Source: Rotaria sordida
Lineage: Eukaryota > Rotifera > Eurotatoria > Philodinida > Philodinidae
Length of the DNA stretch: 64,000 nucleotides
Direction: 5' to 3'
NCBI GenBank assembly: GCA_905250125.1
Contig: CAJNOL010000347.1
Span: 2,924-66,923, forward strand
Shown here: one piece after another, positions 1 to 11,432 of the stretch
Numbering within the stretch: position 1 is the first letter of the stretch
Layout: each line of letters opens with the position of its first letter
The notes under the pieces: model-generated
Told to the model about the DNA's origin: nothing
Database searches by the model: none
The model's input: only the letters and a program-made list of their open reading frames with translations
Program-made: the position numbers and the translations under genes

Positions 1-419
1 TTTTTTTTTGTTATTAGTTGTTGAAAATTAACTTCATTTGTATAGATCTATTGGATGAGTTGACCAAAATTGTTGAATAATAATGAATAATAAGAATAGT
101 ACATGGTGTAGCAGATGGCGGTCAAACAAAATGACACTTTTCTCGAGCGAACACAAACGCACAAATTTTGAAAGAAGAAGAAGAAGAAAATGAGAGAAAC
201 AAAGAAAAAAAGAACTAGAAAAAGAAGAACAACAGACATAAAATTATAAGCGCACCGATAGAAACCAACACTACATCATTATATTCTATGTATATATATT
301 TTTCTTTCAAAACTGCCAGTCTATATACGTCTGGCTGATATGCACGATTAATAATTATTATGAATGATTTCAATTCGAGAAAGAGATTATTGCCTATTGA
401 CTGGATACAATTTACTTAC
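1..419. other. Intronic or flanking sequence beyond the last visible adducin exon
   Basis: On the minus strand this stretch follows a good splice donor (GTAAGT at 419-414) of the last adducin exon I can place, so it is probably the start of an intron whose next exon lies outside the window. I found no convincing acceptor followed by an adducin-like tail here. The 63-codon open frame at 48-239 on the minus strand is T/C-rich, with a run of Phe codons, and looks like low-complexity sequence rather than a gene. Confidence 0.5.
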
Positions 420-3400
420 CTCGTCCAATAGTACTTGTATTTTGACTATCAACTTGTTCATCATATTGAGAATCACCTCCTATATATATATATAAATGAT
501 ATTAATTTCAATTTAAATAAAATAATAAAGCCATAGAACAATTCATGCTTTAAAAAAAATGTGATTAGATTACAAAGGGAACAAATCTTTATATAATGCT
601 TTGAAAACAGAAACTAAGCTGAAATTTTATTGATATACATTGCTTGACAAATATATGTCATATTGTCGAAAGAGAAAATTTGCTCTTCTTATTTAAGCAG
701 GAAAAATCAATAAAACCATGCTGAATGGCTTAAAACCAGAGGAAAAAAAAATATACATATAAATATTTTCACACCTTGTTTAATAGATTTGATCTGTAAG
801 TTTTTTCTCCCTAAGGAATAATATATGTGAAAATAATAGGCAATTATATGTTTGTTTTTTGTTTTTTTATATTTATTCTTTTTTTAGTATACCCTTTCGA
901 ATGTCATCAAGTAGAGCATTTTTCTTCAATGCTGAATTTAAGAAGAAATTTTATAAAGATAGTATTGGTTTTTCTTTTTAGTTTAAAACAAACCTTGTTC
1001 ACGCATTTGATTTTGTTCAACTTCACGTTTATATTTTTCAATTTCATCATTATCCATATGTGCAAATGGATTTTGACCATAATATGATTTATAAACTCCA
1101 GCATTATTTTGTTGATCACGTTTAATAATACCTTTTGATGCGGCACCAACAACAACAATTGGTTCTGATGATGTTTGATGAGGATCCTTCAAAAAAAAAA
1201 AAAGATTCATTATCAATCATAAGAAAACGCACACACAAAAGAACAAAGTTTGTTTACTTTCATTTGTGATACATCTTCCCAACCAACATTTTCAAGAATT
1301 TTCGATTGATAGCCAGCGGATACTTTTTCATTAAAACGATCTTCTTTTATTTGTTTTTGATGAATTTTAAGTTCTTTTGGATCAACATTACTTGGTGCAA
1401 ATTGATGCTTTGTATCAATTTTAATCGGTGTTGAATGTTTTAAACCTGTATCTGGTACCCACTAAAAATTTATATTCAATCATATTGTTAATCATTTTTT
1501 TTTATTTAAATGTTTCTATTATATTAATGATATTTAGTATTAATTATTTTGAAAAATAAAAAGATTATTAAAATTAAATATATCTGTTGTTTAAAAAGCT
1601 CGATTTTCAATTTCTAACAAGTCAATTTTTATTATCTAACTGTTTTGTTCTATTGGACAAGTACTCTATTATTATCCTGTATTCTGGATATCATAGAAAT
1701 GTCAAGAAACAAAGAAAAAAAACACATACACACACAATATAATCGAGAATTGTCCTGTATCTATCTCATGAGATTAATGATTGATCTCAAATATCTACAC
1801 AATATATGTTTTTCGATTTTCTTCTGAAAATCAATTTAATAATATAAAAATAAAGAACAAATAATTTACTTTAGTAACTTTCTTTGGATTAGGTGTTCCT
1901 GTTTCTTCAATTTCTTGTTTTAAATAAGCATTTGGTGAATTACGCCATTCAGTTGTACGTTGAGCTTGACGTGATGGTGAACTAATATATAAACAATTTT
2001 TGTTTTTCTCTCTTCACTTAAAGAACAAATTACAATTAATTGTTAATAAACTTACTAAGCTTCAGGTTGTGTTTGTCCAACATCAACAAATGATGTTGCT
2101 GATGAAGCAGCTGGTGGTACTTCAATATCTTTAAATGTTGCACTTTTATCAATTGTACGAATTAATGGTTGACGATAAACATAACCCGTACGAAAACCAG
2201 CATTATCCAAAATACGCATTAAACATTCAAATTCAAGTTCACCTATTTTCCATTTTTTATCTTCAGTTGCTTCATTTATATTACCTTGAAGTACATCAGC
2301 AATCTTAAAAAAAAAAAGAAGAATTTTTTTTGTTTTGAAAACAAAAATAAAATTTGTTTACTCGTTTTTGTTGTTCATTCGATGGTAAATATAGTTGATC
2401 AATACCAATAGGTGCTGCACGTACTTGTACTTCACAAGCATTAATAACATTAAATGCATATTTCCATGCTTCTTCAATTGTTTCACCACATGCAACAAAA
2501 CCATGATTACGTAATATCATTACTTTATTTATTGGACCTAAATCTTCGACAAGAAGTTTTTTAACATCATCTTCAATTAATATTCCACGGTAATCATGAT
2601 ATGAAATTTTTCCACAAAATAATGCATCTTGTGATAATGGTAAAAGACCACATTTCATAGCTGATACAGCAGCAACTGCTGGTGTATGTAAATGTACAAT
2701 ACATTTTATATCCGGTCGAGCTTTATGAATAGCTGAATGAAGTGTATAACCAGCACGATTTATTCCATATGTTGTACTACCCGGATCAATAATATTTCCT
2801 GAAAACAAAAAACAAAGCGCAAAAAAAACTTAATAATAAAATTTCAATATGATTTTTAATCCTACCAGCAATATCAACTTTAACTAAACCTGAACCTGTT
2901 ACTTCATGATACATCATACCAAATGGATTAATTAAAAAATGTTCTTGTTCTTGATTAATACGAGCCTGAAAAAATAAAAGAAGACAAGAAATTATTGTTC
3001 AACTGTTTTATTTATGTTGTATCAGATAATTAATTAAAAATTAGTTTAGCAAAAAATCTCTGCATCGTGGAAACAAGGGAAAAATAGATATCGTAAAATA
3101 TATCATTATGGAAAAGTGATTCAATTTTCATTAAAAACAAATTTTCTTAGTAAAACAATATCGCTTTTCATTTCTGTGACTTATTCTCAAGTACAATAAA
3201 TTGCTCGATCATGATCGAACAGGTTTTTATTCCTAGGCTTTTCTATATATAGTAGTTTGAAAAAGTTAAAGGATACTGCATTCAAGTCACTTCTAACATG
3301 TACTCTGAATGAACGTATTTTAAATAGAAAATATCAATTGTGAACTATGATAGTTTTTTGTACAACTACTAGACGATCTGGTAATGATTAAGAATTATTT

Positions 3401-4529
3401 TCTTAGATTAATGCGGAACAAATAACAATGGAATTCAAATAGAGATTTACACAGATAAATTGTGTAATAGTTCATTTATTATTTGTGAAAGTTCAATTGT
3501 AAAAACTTCTACTATTAAGATCCTACTGTGATGGCACAGGGTGTAGTTAGCGTCTTTCCCGCTGTGTTCTCTCTCTCTCTTTTTTAAATTATGTTTCATG
3601 CCAATCATTCTCATGTACTTGTTTTTATTTTATTGACGATAGAATTATCTGGCATCTCATCTCCACCTTTCCTATCTCAAAAATTGATCTTGGATCAAGT
3701 ACATTCAAATCGAATGAAATTTTCAACTCTATATCATGACGATTTCGGGAGATATTCAATAAATAAGGATCACAAATAGGTCATTTGCCAGCCCGAAATT
3801 CTCTGTGAGACATCATTCTATTGATTCGATCTTTTTTTTGTTTGAAAGAATACGTTAGATTCAACATCTTAAAATAGAACATGAGTGGAATCAATCGTTT
3901 TATGAAATTCAGAACGAGCAAAAGTCAATTTTTATATTTCTTCGTTATTTTAAGTTTTCAATAATTAACTGTAAATGATAAAGATGATCAAGTAACAGAA
4001 TATACACCTGACTATTTTGTAGATAATCTATTTGTTTTTTGTCTTAAAGACTTACTGTTATATGATTATAAATGCCTTGTGACCATCCAAATAAATCAAT
4101 AAGTCGATAAAGTGATGCTAATTTACATCGAAGTAAACGTTCACTTTTAGAATAATTTGTTGAATCAATTCCACGTATATCATTAATTGGTACAATAACT
4201 GAACCACCCGTACGTGATAATGATGATACTGTTGTCCAACGTGATGTATGTGGTAATAATAATTCTGATATTTGTTGTAATGCAATTAATGATGCTGGAT
4301 GTGGTCCATGTTTTAATGCATCAGTTATAATTGCTTCAAGTTCATCACGAAATTCTCTTGAATTTAATATCATTGTAACACGTTGTCGTTGTCCCATTTG
4401 TCTCATATCTTCTTTAACATCAGCTGGTCGTTCAAGTTCACGACGATATTCATCATCATTATCAGCTTGTGTATGTGTTGGATTTTTTACAGGTGATTCA
4501 CTATGAGTACCATTTGTTGCTGTTCGCAT
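420..4529 (-). CDS. ADD1: Adducin (membrane-skeleton protein), 3'-partial, 8 exons
   Basis: Adducins cap actin filaments and recruit spectrin to the membrane skeleton. Exons (minus): 4529-4056, 2965-2866, 2798-2362, 2303-2056, 1981-1870, 1461-1258, 1186-994 and 479-420; all joins keep phase and give about 609 residues. The ATG at 4529 opens an N-terminal stretch containing the [14 protein letters not shown] and [12 protein letters not shown]-type head motifs. Exons 2-3 carry the aldolase-class-II-like head ([11 protein letters not shown], then CIVHLHTPA and ILRNHGFV). Exon 4 carries the W[23 protein letters not shown] neck motif, and exon 7 the SKGI..R plus NPF..M conserved tail block. Human alpha-adducin is 737 residues, so the missing end should include the basic MARCKS-like domain. 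If the donor at 993 is not used, translation would stop at 983-985, giving a short form. Family assignment is firm; which vertebrate paralogue it matches best was not determined, and the symbol is only a label. Confidence 0.93.
3125..3290. repeat. Dispersed repeat D, copy 1 (adducin intron 1)
   Basis: Part of adducin intron 1 (2966-4055). The segment around CTCAAGTACAATAAATTGCT, followed by an inverted TCGATCATGATCGA core, recurs in the same orientation near 54.0-54.14 kb with high identity over about 100 bases and weaker identity upstream. No coding potential was seen. Confidence 0.6.
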
Positions 4530-5400
4530 TTTATTTAATTACAAAAGAAAAAAACAAATAACTAATTTATTATCTAGAATAAAAAGACAAGATACTTTTA
4601 TATGTAATCCAAAAACAAAATAGATTTTAATGTTTTTATCGAAGAAATTCATAAAGAAGAAAATATAAAATAGAATTTTGGTCGATGTTTATAAACAAAA
4701 AAATATAATCCGTAGGATAGACCTAAAATAAAAACAAGAATATATAACATAATAAAATGTAATCTAATGAAAGAAAAACACTTTCGCCTGTCAAATGTTA
4801 ATCATATTAGGATTTTATTCATAAGAAGAAATCAATGAGATTTGGACTGTTAGATATTCTACTTCTAGAGATTTTGATTGGTTTACTAGGATATTCACTG
4901 AAAAATAGATCATCTAGTAAAAAACAAACCACCTGAAATTGTGCATATCATGAATTTCAGAGTATAGGAAAAATTTCAGTCGAAATCAAAGCTTTCTTCG
5001 GGAAATATTGAATATTTAAAAAAGATAATATTTCAGAAAAAATAAACTTTTCTACAGTATTTAACTATTTGACATCAGATATATTTATGTCAAATAAATC
5101 AAATCATATTTTATGCTCAATGTGATTTATTTTGAAAATTATTGGCGATCATAATTCTTTTACTTAGATTTAATTTAAAGACGCAATGCTGTTACCAGTG
5201 ACATCTATGTCACCAATATAAGACATATTGTAAAAGATCTGTTTTACTATATTTCGGCTTTGCTGTCAAAGAACTAATATCTCAAGAAAGAAACTTTTAT
5301 TTTGACTGAATTTTTTATGATATCTCGAAGATTATAAAATCTGATTATAAGTAAAATTTTAGATTAAAATATCCTACTATAGGCTAACATTCTAATAAAA

Positions 5401-6337
5401 GACTTAGGGCATATCAAAAATCCTTACAATACTATACCAATTTCTTATAGAATGCTTGAAGAAATTTTCTTTTTTTTTATGAAGTGATAGAGAAAACGAT
5501 GCTCTATTTTTCTATGCTATTTGATCAATCTTCTACAAATATCATAATAATAAAATTTCGATAAGAACTGTTTCTGTGTAAAACTTAACTACCGGATAAG
5601 GTAGATTAAATACGCTTTGCATTTCAATTTTCAGTCACTCAATACGTTGTATTAAAAAACAAAATATACTACAAGATACAGCGTGAAAAGCTTTACAACT
5701 TATAAAGGACAGTTTATTTTATATATGAAATAAGAAAAACAGAATTTCTCTTCGCATGATTTTTTTTCAGAGCGATGAAAATTGGTCGCACAGAATTTTG
5801 GTTTCTTTGACGAGAAATACACAATTAACATAAGCATTACTTTGTAGATTATAGAGCTTCTCACGCTGCATCTTGTGATGTATTTTGTTTTTTTTTTAAA
5901 TAGAAGATATCAGGTGACACAAAAGTGAAATAAGAAAAAATGAATTCATTTTCTACCAAAAAATATCGTTTTCTTACGATCGAAAATTGATCACTCAAAA
6001 TTTTGTTTATTTTGAAAACAAAAAATGCAACTATTAAAAAAAGTGGTAGTACGTAAATTGTAGAACTTTTCATGCTGCATCTTGTGGTATATTTTGTTTT
6101 TTAATACAATGTATTAAGTGATTGAAACATTTAATCTGCTTCATCCACTAGTTAAGGTTTACATAAAAATAGTTCTTATCGAAATTTTATTATTATGATA
6201 TTAGTCGAAGATTTATCAAATAGCATAGAAAAATAGAGCATCGTTTTCTCTATCACTATATAAAAAAAGAAAATTTCTTCAAGCATTCTATAAAAAATTG
6301 ATATAGCACCGTAAAAACATTTGGTATATCCTAAGTA
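5401..6337. repeat. Imperfect palindrome of 0.94 kb with internal tandem copies
   Basis: The left arm 5401-5705 is the reverse complement of the right arm 6053-6337 over roughly 290 bases, including the shared block GATAGAGAAAACGATGCTCT. Between the arms, 5725-5905 and 5928-6110 are diverged direct copies of a unit of about 190 bases that starts GAAATAAGAAAAA and ends near GCTGCATCTTGTG. The right arm therefore overlaps the second tandem copy. This looks like a fold-back element that later gained an internal duplication. No transposase frame is present. Confidence 0.8.
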
Positions 6338-6599
6338 GTTATAATTCTGAAAGAAAGATTCAGCAGGTCGAATTAGTTGAGAATGTATAAAAAGATTGTA
6401 ATGTTTTATTAACATTACACATAGAACTCTATCGATCTAATACAATTATTTATTCACATGCTGATATATTAAAATTAAAATGAATAAGAAATCTCGAAAA
6501 TTAAATCTATAAATTCATTAACAAAAAAAGATAAACTAAAAATTATTTTACTTTAATGATTGATTGTTATATATTATCATTAATTGTTACTTGATTATC

Positions 6600-6845
6600 T
6601 ATTAAATCTATACTAACAAAATGATTTGCTGCTTGACAAAGCAATAGAACATAAAAAAACCTTCTTCTATTGTAGATACAGCTGTTAAAGCTGTTGCTTT
6701 GACCATGAATTAAATATTTTCTATCTCACAGATTTTTATCAACAAAATGAATATAATGAAACTCTAACAGCATTAATATCAACTATTGTATTACTGTAAT
6801 CTAATATATTAAATCCAAATCAATTAATTGAAGATCAACTTTAAA
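6600..6845 (+). pseudogene. Possible decayed coding fragment
   Basis: Several frames on the plus strand give short protein-like stretches interrupted by stops and frame changes: VDTAVKAVALT near 6674-6706, then after a frame change IFYLTDFYQQNEYNETLTAL near 6716-6776, an in-frame TAA, then SNILNPNQLIEDQL. Codon choice resembles neighbouring true exons. I could not name a parent family, and chance similarity in AT-rich DNA is possible. Confidence 0.25.
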
Positions 6846-7019
6846 TCTAATAGTCTTTCCTTTTTTTTTTACCGAAAGGTTTGTCAGTGCAGCTAAAATG
6901 TGAAACGGACATGCCTTCTTTATACTAATATAAAATACATTAAGAACAAAAACATTTTTTTCCTTACGCAAAAATCAACAACTGCACTATTTAGAACATT
7001 CACAAATGTATTCCAGTCA

Positions 7020-7250
7020 TTCAAATTTCAAGGAAGGCTTCGTCTAAGTTTTCTTGTTAATGTCGCTCAGCGGCTTTTCCTGGTGCTAGCGAACTCTAGG
7101 AAAAGAATCTTCGGCTTCTATGGAAATGTATCCAACAACAGTTGGCTTCCTCTCTTTCCTAGGCAAAATATACTCATTGGTCTCTGACCATCGTTGATAT
7201 AAGGGGTAGGAGCCACAGAACATCAATTTTAAACTTACAATATTATATAA
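7020..7250. other. GC-richer island without a recognised gene
   Basis: This segment is visibly less AT-rich than its surroundings and carries overlapping open frames on both strands: 7086-7298 minus, about 70 codons, and 6900-7187 plus. No family motif, clean start or splice structure is recognisable, so it may be a remnant of a mobile element or an isolated exon. Confidence 0.2.
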
Positions 7251-8204
7251 GTTCCTTGGTCTAATAAAAAAACCATTAATCTGTATTATGATTGACATGC
7301 ATCCTAAGAACTATTCACTTAATTCAAATCATAAAAATACTTTACAACTTAAATAACGTTCAATGATAAAACTAAGACTGAGTTAAAATAATATTTATAT
7401 ATAGACTAAATAGATGATATACCTTAACAAACAATTTTATCAAATTTTATTTTAATGGCTCAAATAAATTCGAAAATAATGTTATAATTCTCTTTTTTTC
7501 TTTGATTAATCAATAAATTTATCAATTCAGATCAAGTTAATGATATTCTCGAAGGACATACTAAATGAAAAATGGACTTTTTACAATATTGGTTAACATA
7601 TGGGCATGAATACAAATAATAATGAACAAAGAGTGTATGTGTTCTTTCTTTTTCTTTAGGATTGAATTAGGAAGCAATGCATGTATATGTTCTCTATTGT
7701 ATTCTTAGTGAATTGAGTTTCGAATAATTTATACTAAATAAAAAAAACAAAATAAAGCAACTCCTATAAATGTTTAGATTTCTAATAATTTTTAGGATGA
7801 AAATATTTGTTTTTATTATACTTTCATCTAATTGATTGATTGTTCTATTTTCTAATTAAATGGATATGCTTAATCGACATTGATAAAAATAAAAAAAAGT
7901 CCTACTTAAAAGATTCATTCTTTGTTATGTTGTATTTTTTTTTATATCTCATCAAGAGCTAATTGTCATTCTTTGACAGTACGAAAAAACACTTTGTTTT
8001 TAATTAATCGTACAAAATATATTTAGCTTAGATAATTAAATTATAGAAAAGATATTCTATAGAGATTTTTTTGGCAACAAAATTAGTTCTACATATCTCA
8101 TCTGATTAATCGAACAAAATAAACTTTCATATTGTAATTACCATTTCTTAATAATAGACAATCAAATTTTCATTATCATTTTATTTAAGAATAAAATTTC
8201 ATAA

Positions 8205-9308
8205 TCATTTAATTTGTCTTTGTTTAATAGACATTTCTAATTTATATTGTTCACATAATTTTCTTATTTCTTGTGTTAATGGATGATTCTCACCCATAGA
8301 TATTTGTACACGTTCATATGTATTTTTCATAGTTGATTGAAGAATTATATCAGATATAGTTTCACTTAATAATAATTCTAATTTTAAATGTTTAACATGT
8401 TGTAATGATACATAAGCATGATAATATGGTAAAATATTATCATAATAATTTAATAAATTTTTACTTGATTGATATGCATTTAAATAATCATTTTTATTTA
8501 TAAATTTATCCATTTGTTGTTCTTCATAATGAATTTTTTCTAATAAAATTAATTCATTTCTATTATTATTTTCTAAACAACGTTTACATTGACAATGAAA
8601 ATAATAATTATTATATAAAAGATTTTGACGATTTTCATATGTATCTAATAAATCAATATAATTTATAGTCCATTCATTATTTGAATCATTTGATATAATT
8701 CGAATAGTTAAATAAATTCCATTAAATATTGTATGACATGTTGGTCTACATGAATGATCATATATAGTTGCATCTAAATATAAACCATAACCAATAGATT
8801 TTAAATCAATTGTATCATGTATTGTTAATGTATTTATAATTAAACGACAATATAATTCAAATAAAATTTTTTCATCTATATCATTAAATAAATTCCATAA
8901 TTTTAAATATTGATTTATTAATTGAAATGTTTTATAACGTTGTTTATCATTATAAATATCATTATCATGTGTTTTAAGATCATTTAAACAACGTTTTGTA
9001 TGAGAATTTTCTTCTATACCATAATCTTTTTTATAACGTATTATTAAACGTAAAAAAAGTCTTGTTAAATCATATTCACTGGAAATTTGATGTAAATGTA
9101 AACATTCATATTTATGATAAATCCAATCTTTTCGTTGACATGATATTGAACAATATGATATATGATGGCATTTTGAGCAACGTTTTAAATCATTAGATAA
9201 ATTTAAACATTGTGAACAATATGTTGTTGTTATAGTTGATGATGATGATGAAAGTATATGAACATAAGGTAATATCGATGACAAAAGATCTGTACCATAG
9301 ATGACCAT
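8205..9308 (-). CDS. SMYD: SMYD-like protein (MYND finger plus SET), intronless, possibly inactive
   Basis: SMYD proteins are SET-domain lysine methyltransferases acting on histones and other proteins. This one is 367 residues in one exon. A complete MYND zinc finger lies at residues 31-69 (C31-x2-C34, C44-x2-C47, C53-x3-C57, H65-x3-C69). The C-terminal half of the SET domain follows at about 172-230 (GYGLYLDATIYDHSC, then NYIDLLDTYENRQ), then a post-SET cysteine cluster FHCQCKRC and a helical C-terminal part as in SMYD1-3. The ATG at 9308 is preceded in frame by a TAA nine bases upstream of the finger-proximal segment, so the usual N-terminal 20-30 residues with the G-x-G SAM-binding loop are absent. 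The NHSC motif reads DHSC, and the GEEL-type segment before the catalytic tyrosine region is not evident. Family is clear; activity is doubtful. Confidence 0.88.
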   Translation of the reverse strand: MVIYGTDLLSSILPYVHILSSSSSTITTTYCSQCLNLSNDLKRCSKCHHISYCSISCQRKDWIYHKYECLHLHQISSEYDLTRLFLRLIIRYKKDYGIEENSHTKRCLNDLKTHDNDIYNDKQRYKTFQLINQYLKLWNLFNDIDEKILFELYCRLIINTLTIHDTIDLKSIGYGLYLDATIYDHSCRPTCHTIFNGIYLTIRIISNDSNNEWTINYIDLLDTYENRQNLLYNNYYFHCQCKRCLENNNRNELILLEKIHYEEQQMDKFINKNDYLNAYQSSKNLLNYYDNILPYYHAYVSLQHVKHLKLELLLSETISDIILQSTMKNTYERVQISMGENHPLTQEIRKLCEQYKLEMSIKQRQIK

Positions 9309-9483
9309 CTTTTAATCTGTATATATATAGTATGTTTCTATATATAATAAATATGTTTAGTGTTCAGTTACACTATATGACACAAAGAACAGAAGAAGAA
9401 AGAGAAAAAAAACCACAAATAACTATTGCCGTAAGTGATAGATGGTACGGCATTCTCTAACGATGCCGACCCGACAAGAGAAC

Positions 9484-9507
9484 GAGAGAGAGAGAGAGAG
9501 AAAGAGA
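9484..9507. repeat. (GA)n microsatellite
   Basis: Run of GA dinucleotides just upstream of the SMYD-like gene. Similar GA/CT-rich stretches precede several genes in this window (about 25.5, 36.5, 37.2 and 59.1 kb), suggesting they mark promoter or 5' UTR zones. Confidence 0.8.
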
Positions 9508-9824
9508 TCCTCACAAGGGAAATCGATTTTTTTTTTCGCATACGCTGATGGTTATGGCACTACTCGTTACTATAAAATAAAAACAAAATAAGAAAAAGAG
9601 AATTAGATCATATGAAGGATGAACAGAAAAACATCGGGAAGACGAAGACGAGCATAAACTAACCACTAGAACAATTGCTATTATTCTATACATATCCAAT
9701 ATCAGTCAAGGCGAGGTCAACCAGCAGCAGCGATATGAACTAACAGTTAAAGAAAAGAACGAACGTGCAAGCATTTTATACACTCACCCAATAAACGGAA
9801 TATAGAGAGAACAGATAATGGCTG

Positions 9825-9850
9825 ACGATGATGATGATGATGATGATGGT
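9825..9850. repeat. (GAT)n microsatellite
   Basis: About eight GAT/ATG triplets in a row in non-coding sequence upstream of the SMYD-like gene. Confidence 0.75.
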
Positions 9851-10884
9851 GGCGTTGGTTAGGAAAAGGAAAAGACGAAAAAAAACGGAGGAAAAATGAT
9901 CTCATTGATTTACGAGACTAAAAGGAAGGAGAAAAAGTGGAAGCCAATAACACAATATATTCACGAGTGATTCTTGCTCTTTTTTTTTCATCTCATTGTC
10001 AATCAATCAATTTGCATGAGAAAGAATATAATGAAAGAAGTTGATATCATAGAAGACAAAGATGTCTGCATGATAAGCATGTCTCGACTAGTAGATAATG
10101 ATGAACATCATTATTTATCAATTTGTTTAGCCTTTTTCTCACGAATTAAATGGACGAGAACGATTTCACACATTAGAAACATTTACATAAACTTATGAAA
10201 ACAAATGAAAATAATTCATTTCATTTGGGAATGAACATAAGAGAAAATATATCAAATAGATCTTAATTTTTTCTATATAAAAATCGAAATAAAATCAAGA
10301 GTAAAAAAAAAGACAAAATACCTTCCACTACGAATTCTCTGAAGATTAATTCAAAAAACAAACACTTAAGAAAAATAAAGCAATTTTCGTGACAAAAAGA
10401 AATTCTCATTTTCAGAATAAATTGATAAAAAATTAAGTAGACAGAATATAGAGAACAAGAAAATTTAATACTGGTCAAAAGCCGCAAAATTTTAAGTCAA
10501 TGGCGGCCATTAATACTTTGTAGATGGCATATGATAACCAATAAAAAATCGTTGTTCGTCTCTAAATTTACATACTCAAGTAATAAATTAATCCAAATTT
10601 TTTTAAAACAACCTTACTCTATATTTAAAACAAAATTTTTCACTTAATAAAAAAGAAATTTATACAGTTAATATAGATGTCACTAGTTATTTGGAAGCTT
10701 TGGTTACCATTGATATATCCCATGTGGTCAAAACCGGTAAAAAACCGCTGGTTAACCGATCCTTTGTAGTATCCCTAGGAGTCACTCCTAACTTGATTTC
10801 AACACAGAAAACCGAAATATTTTGGGGACCACAAAAGAGTATTATCCACCCTCCTGTTTAGAATGAAGGTGGTGTTCCAAAAAC

Positions 10885-11432
10885 CCATCAAGTTTACTAC
10901 CTGAGTGACCTCATTACGGTTATAAGTCTTATATAGATGTATGTACCGGAATCTCTTCTATGTTATAGAGAAAACCGCACTTCGATATCATTTCGTGTTC
11001 ACAAGTTATTGAAAAATTAAGATACTAAAAAAAAGTGTCCATTATTCAGAACGCTGATACTTAAAGGGTTAGAATACATATACTGACACCTATTCAGTAC
11101 AGATTATGGTAGTTTGCCACTAGCTACGTCGGTTATACGTAGCTACAACTGTCTATTATTTTGTTGAGGCTAATTTTATTCAGTTATAAGTTTGGTTGGT
11201 TTTTAGTGTGATTTTTAAAATGATATATTGGTGGTCTACCACAAACTCATCACATTTACTACCTGATTGACTTTATTAGTGTTATGATTCTTACTTGGAT
11301 ATATGTATCGAAGTGTCTTCTATATCATAGCGAAAACCGTACCTCGATATCGTTTCGCGCTCGCGAGTTATTCAAAGATTAAGATGCTTAAAAAAGTGTC
11401 CTGAATTCAGGACGCTGGTACTTAAAGGGTTA
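10885..11432. repeat. Diverged direct repeat, two units
   Basis: Units at 10885-11071 and 11247-11432 align along their length. Shared landmarks are TTTACTACCTGA near the start, a GAAAACCG..CTCGATATC block, AAAAAAGTGTCC and the terminal CTTAAAGGGTTAG. Unit spacing is about 360 bases. No open frame is conserved between the copies. Confidence 0.7.

Larger units (their letters stand above)
4530..8204. other. Intergenic region between the adducin 5' end and the SMYD-like 3' end
   Basis: AT-rich, no gene I can support. It holds the large imperfect palindrome at 5401-6337, a possible decayed coding stretch at about 6600-6845 and a slightly GC-richer island at 7020-7250, listed separately. The adducin promoter should lie just above 4530, but only A/T-rich sequence without a distinctive motif is visible. 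The rest (4600-5390, 7300-8200) shows nothing recognisable. Confidence 0.6.
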
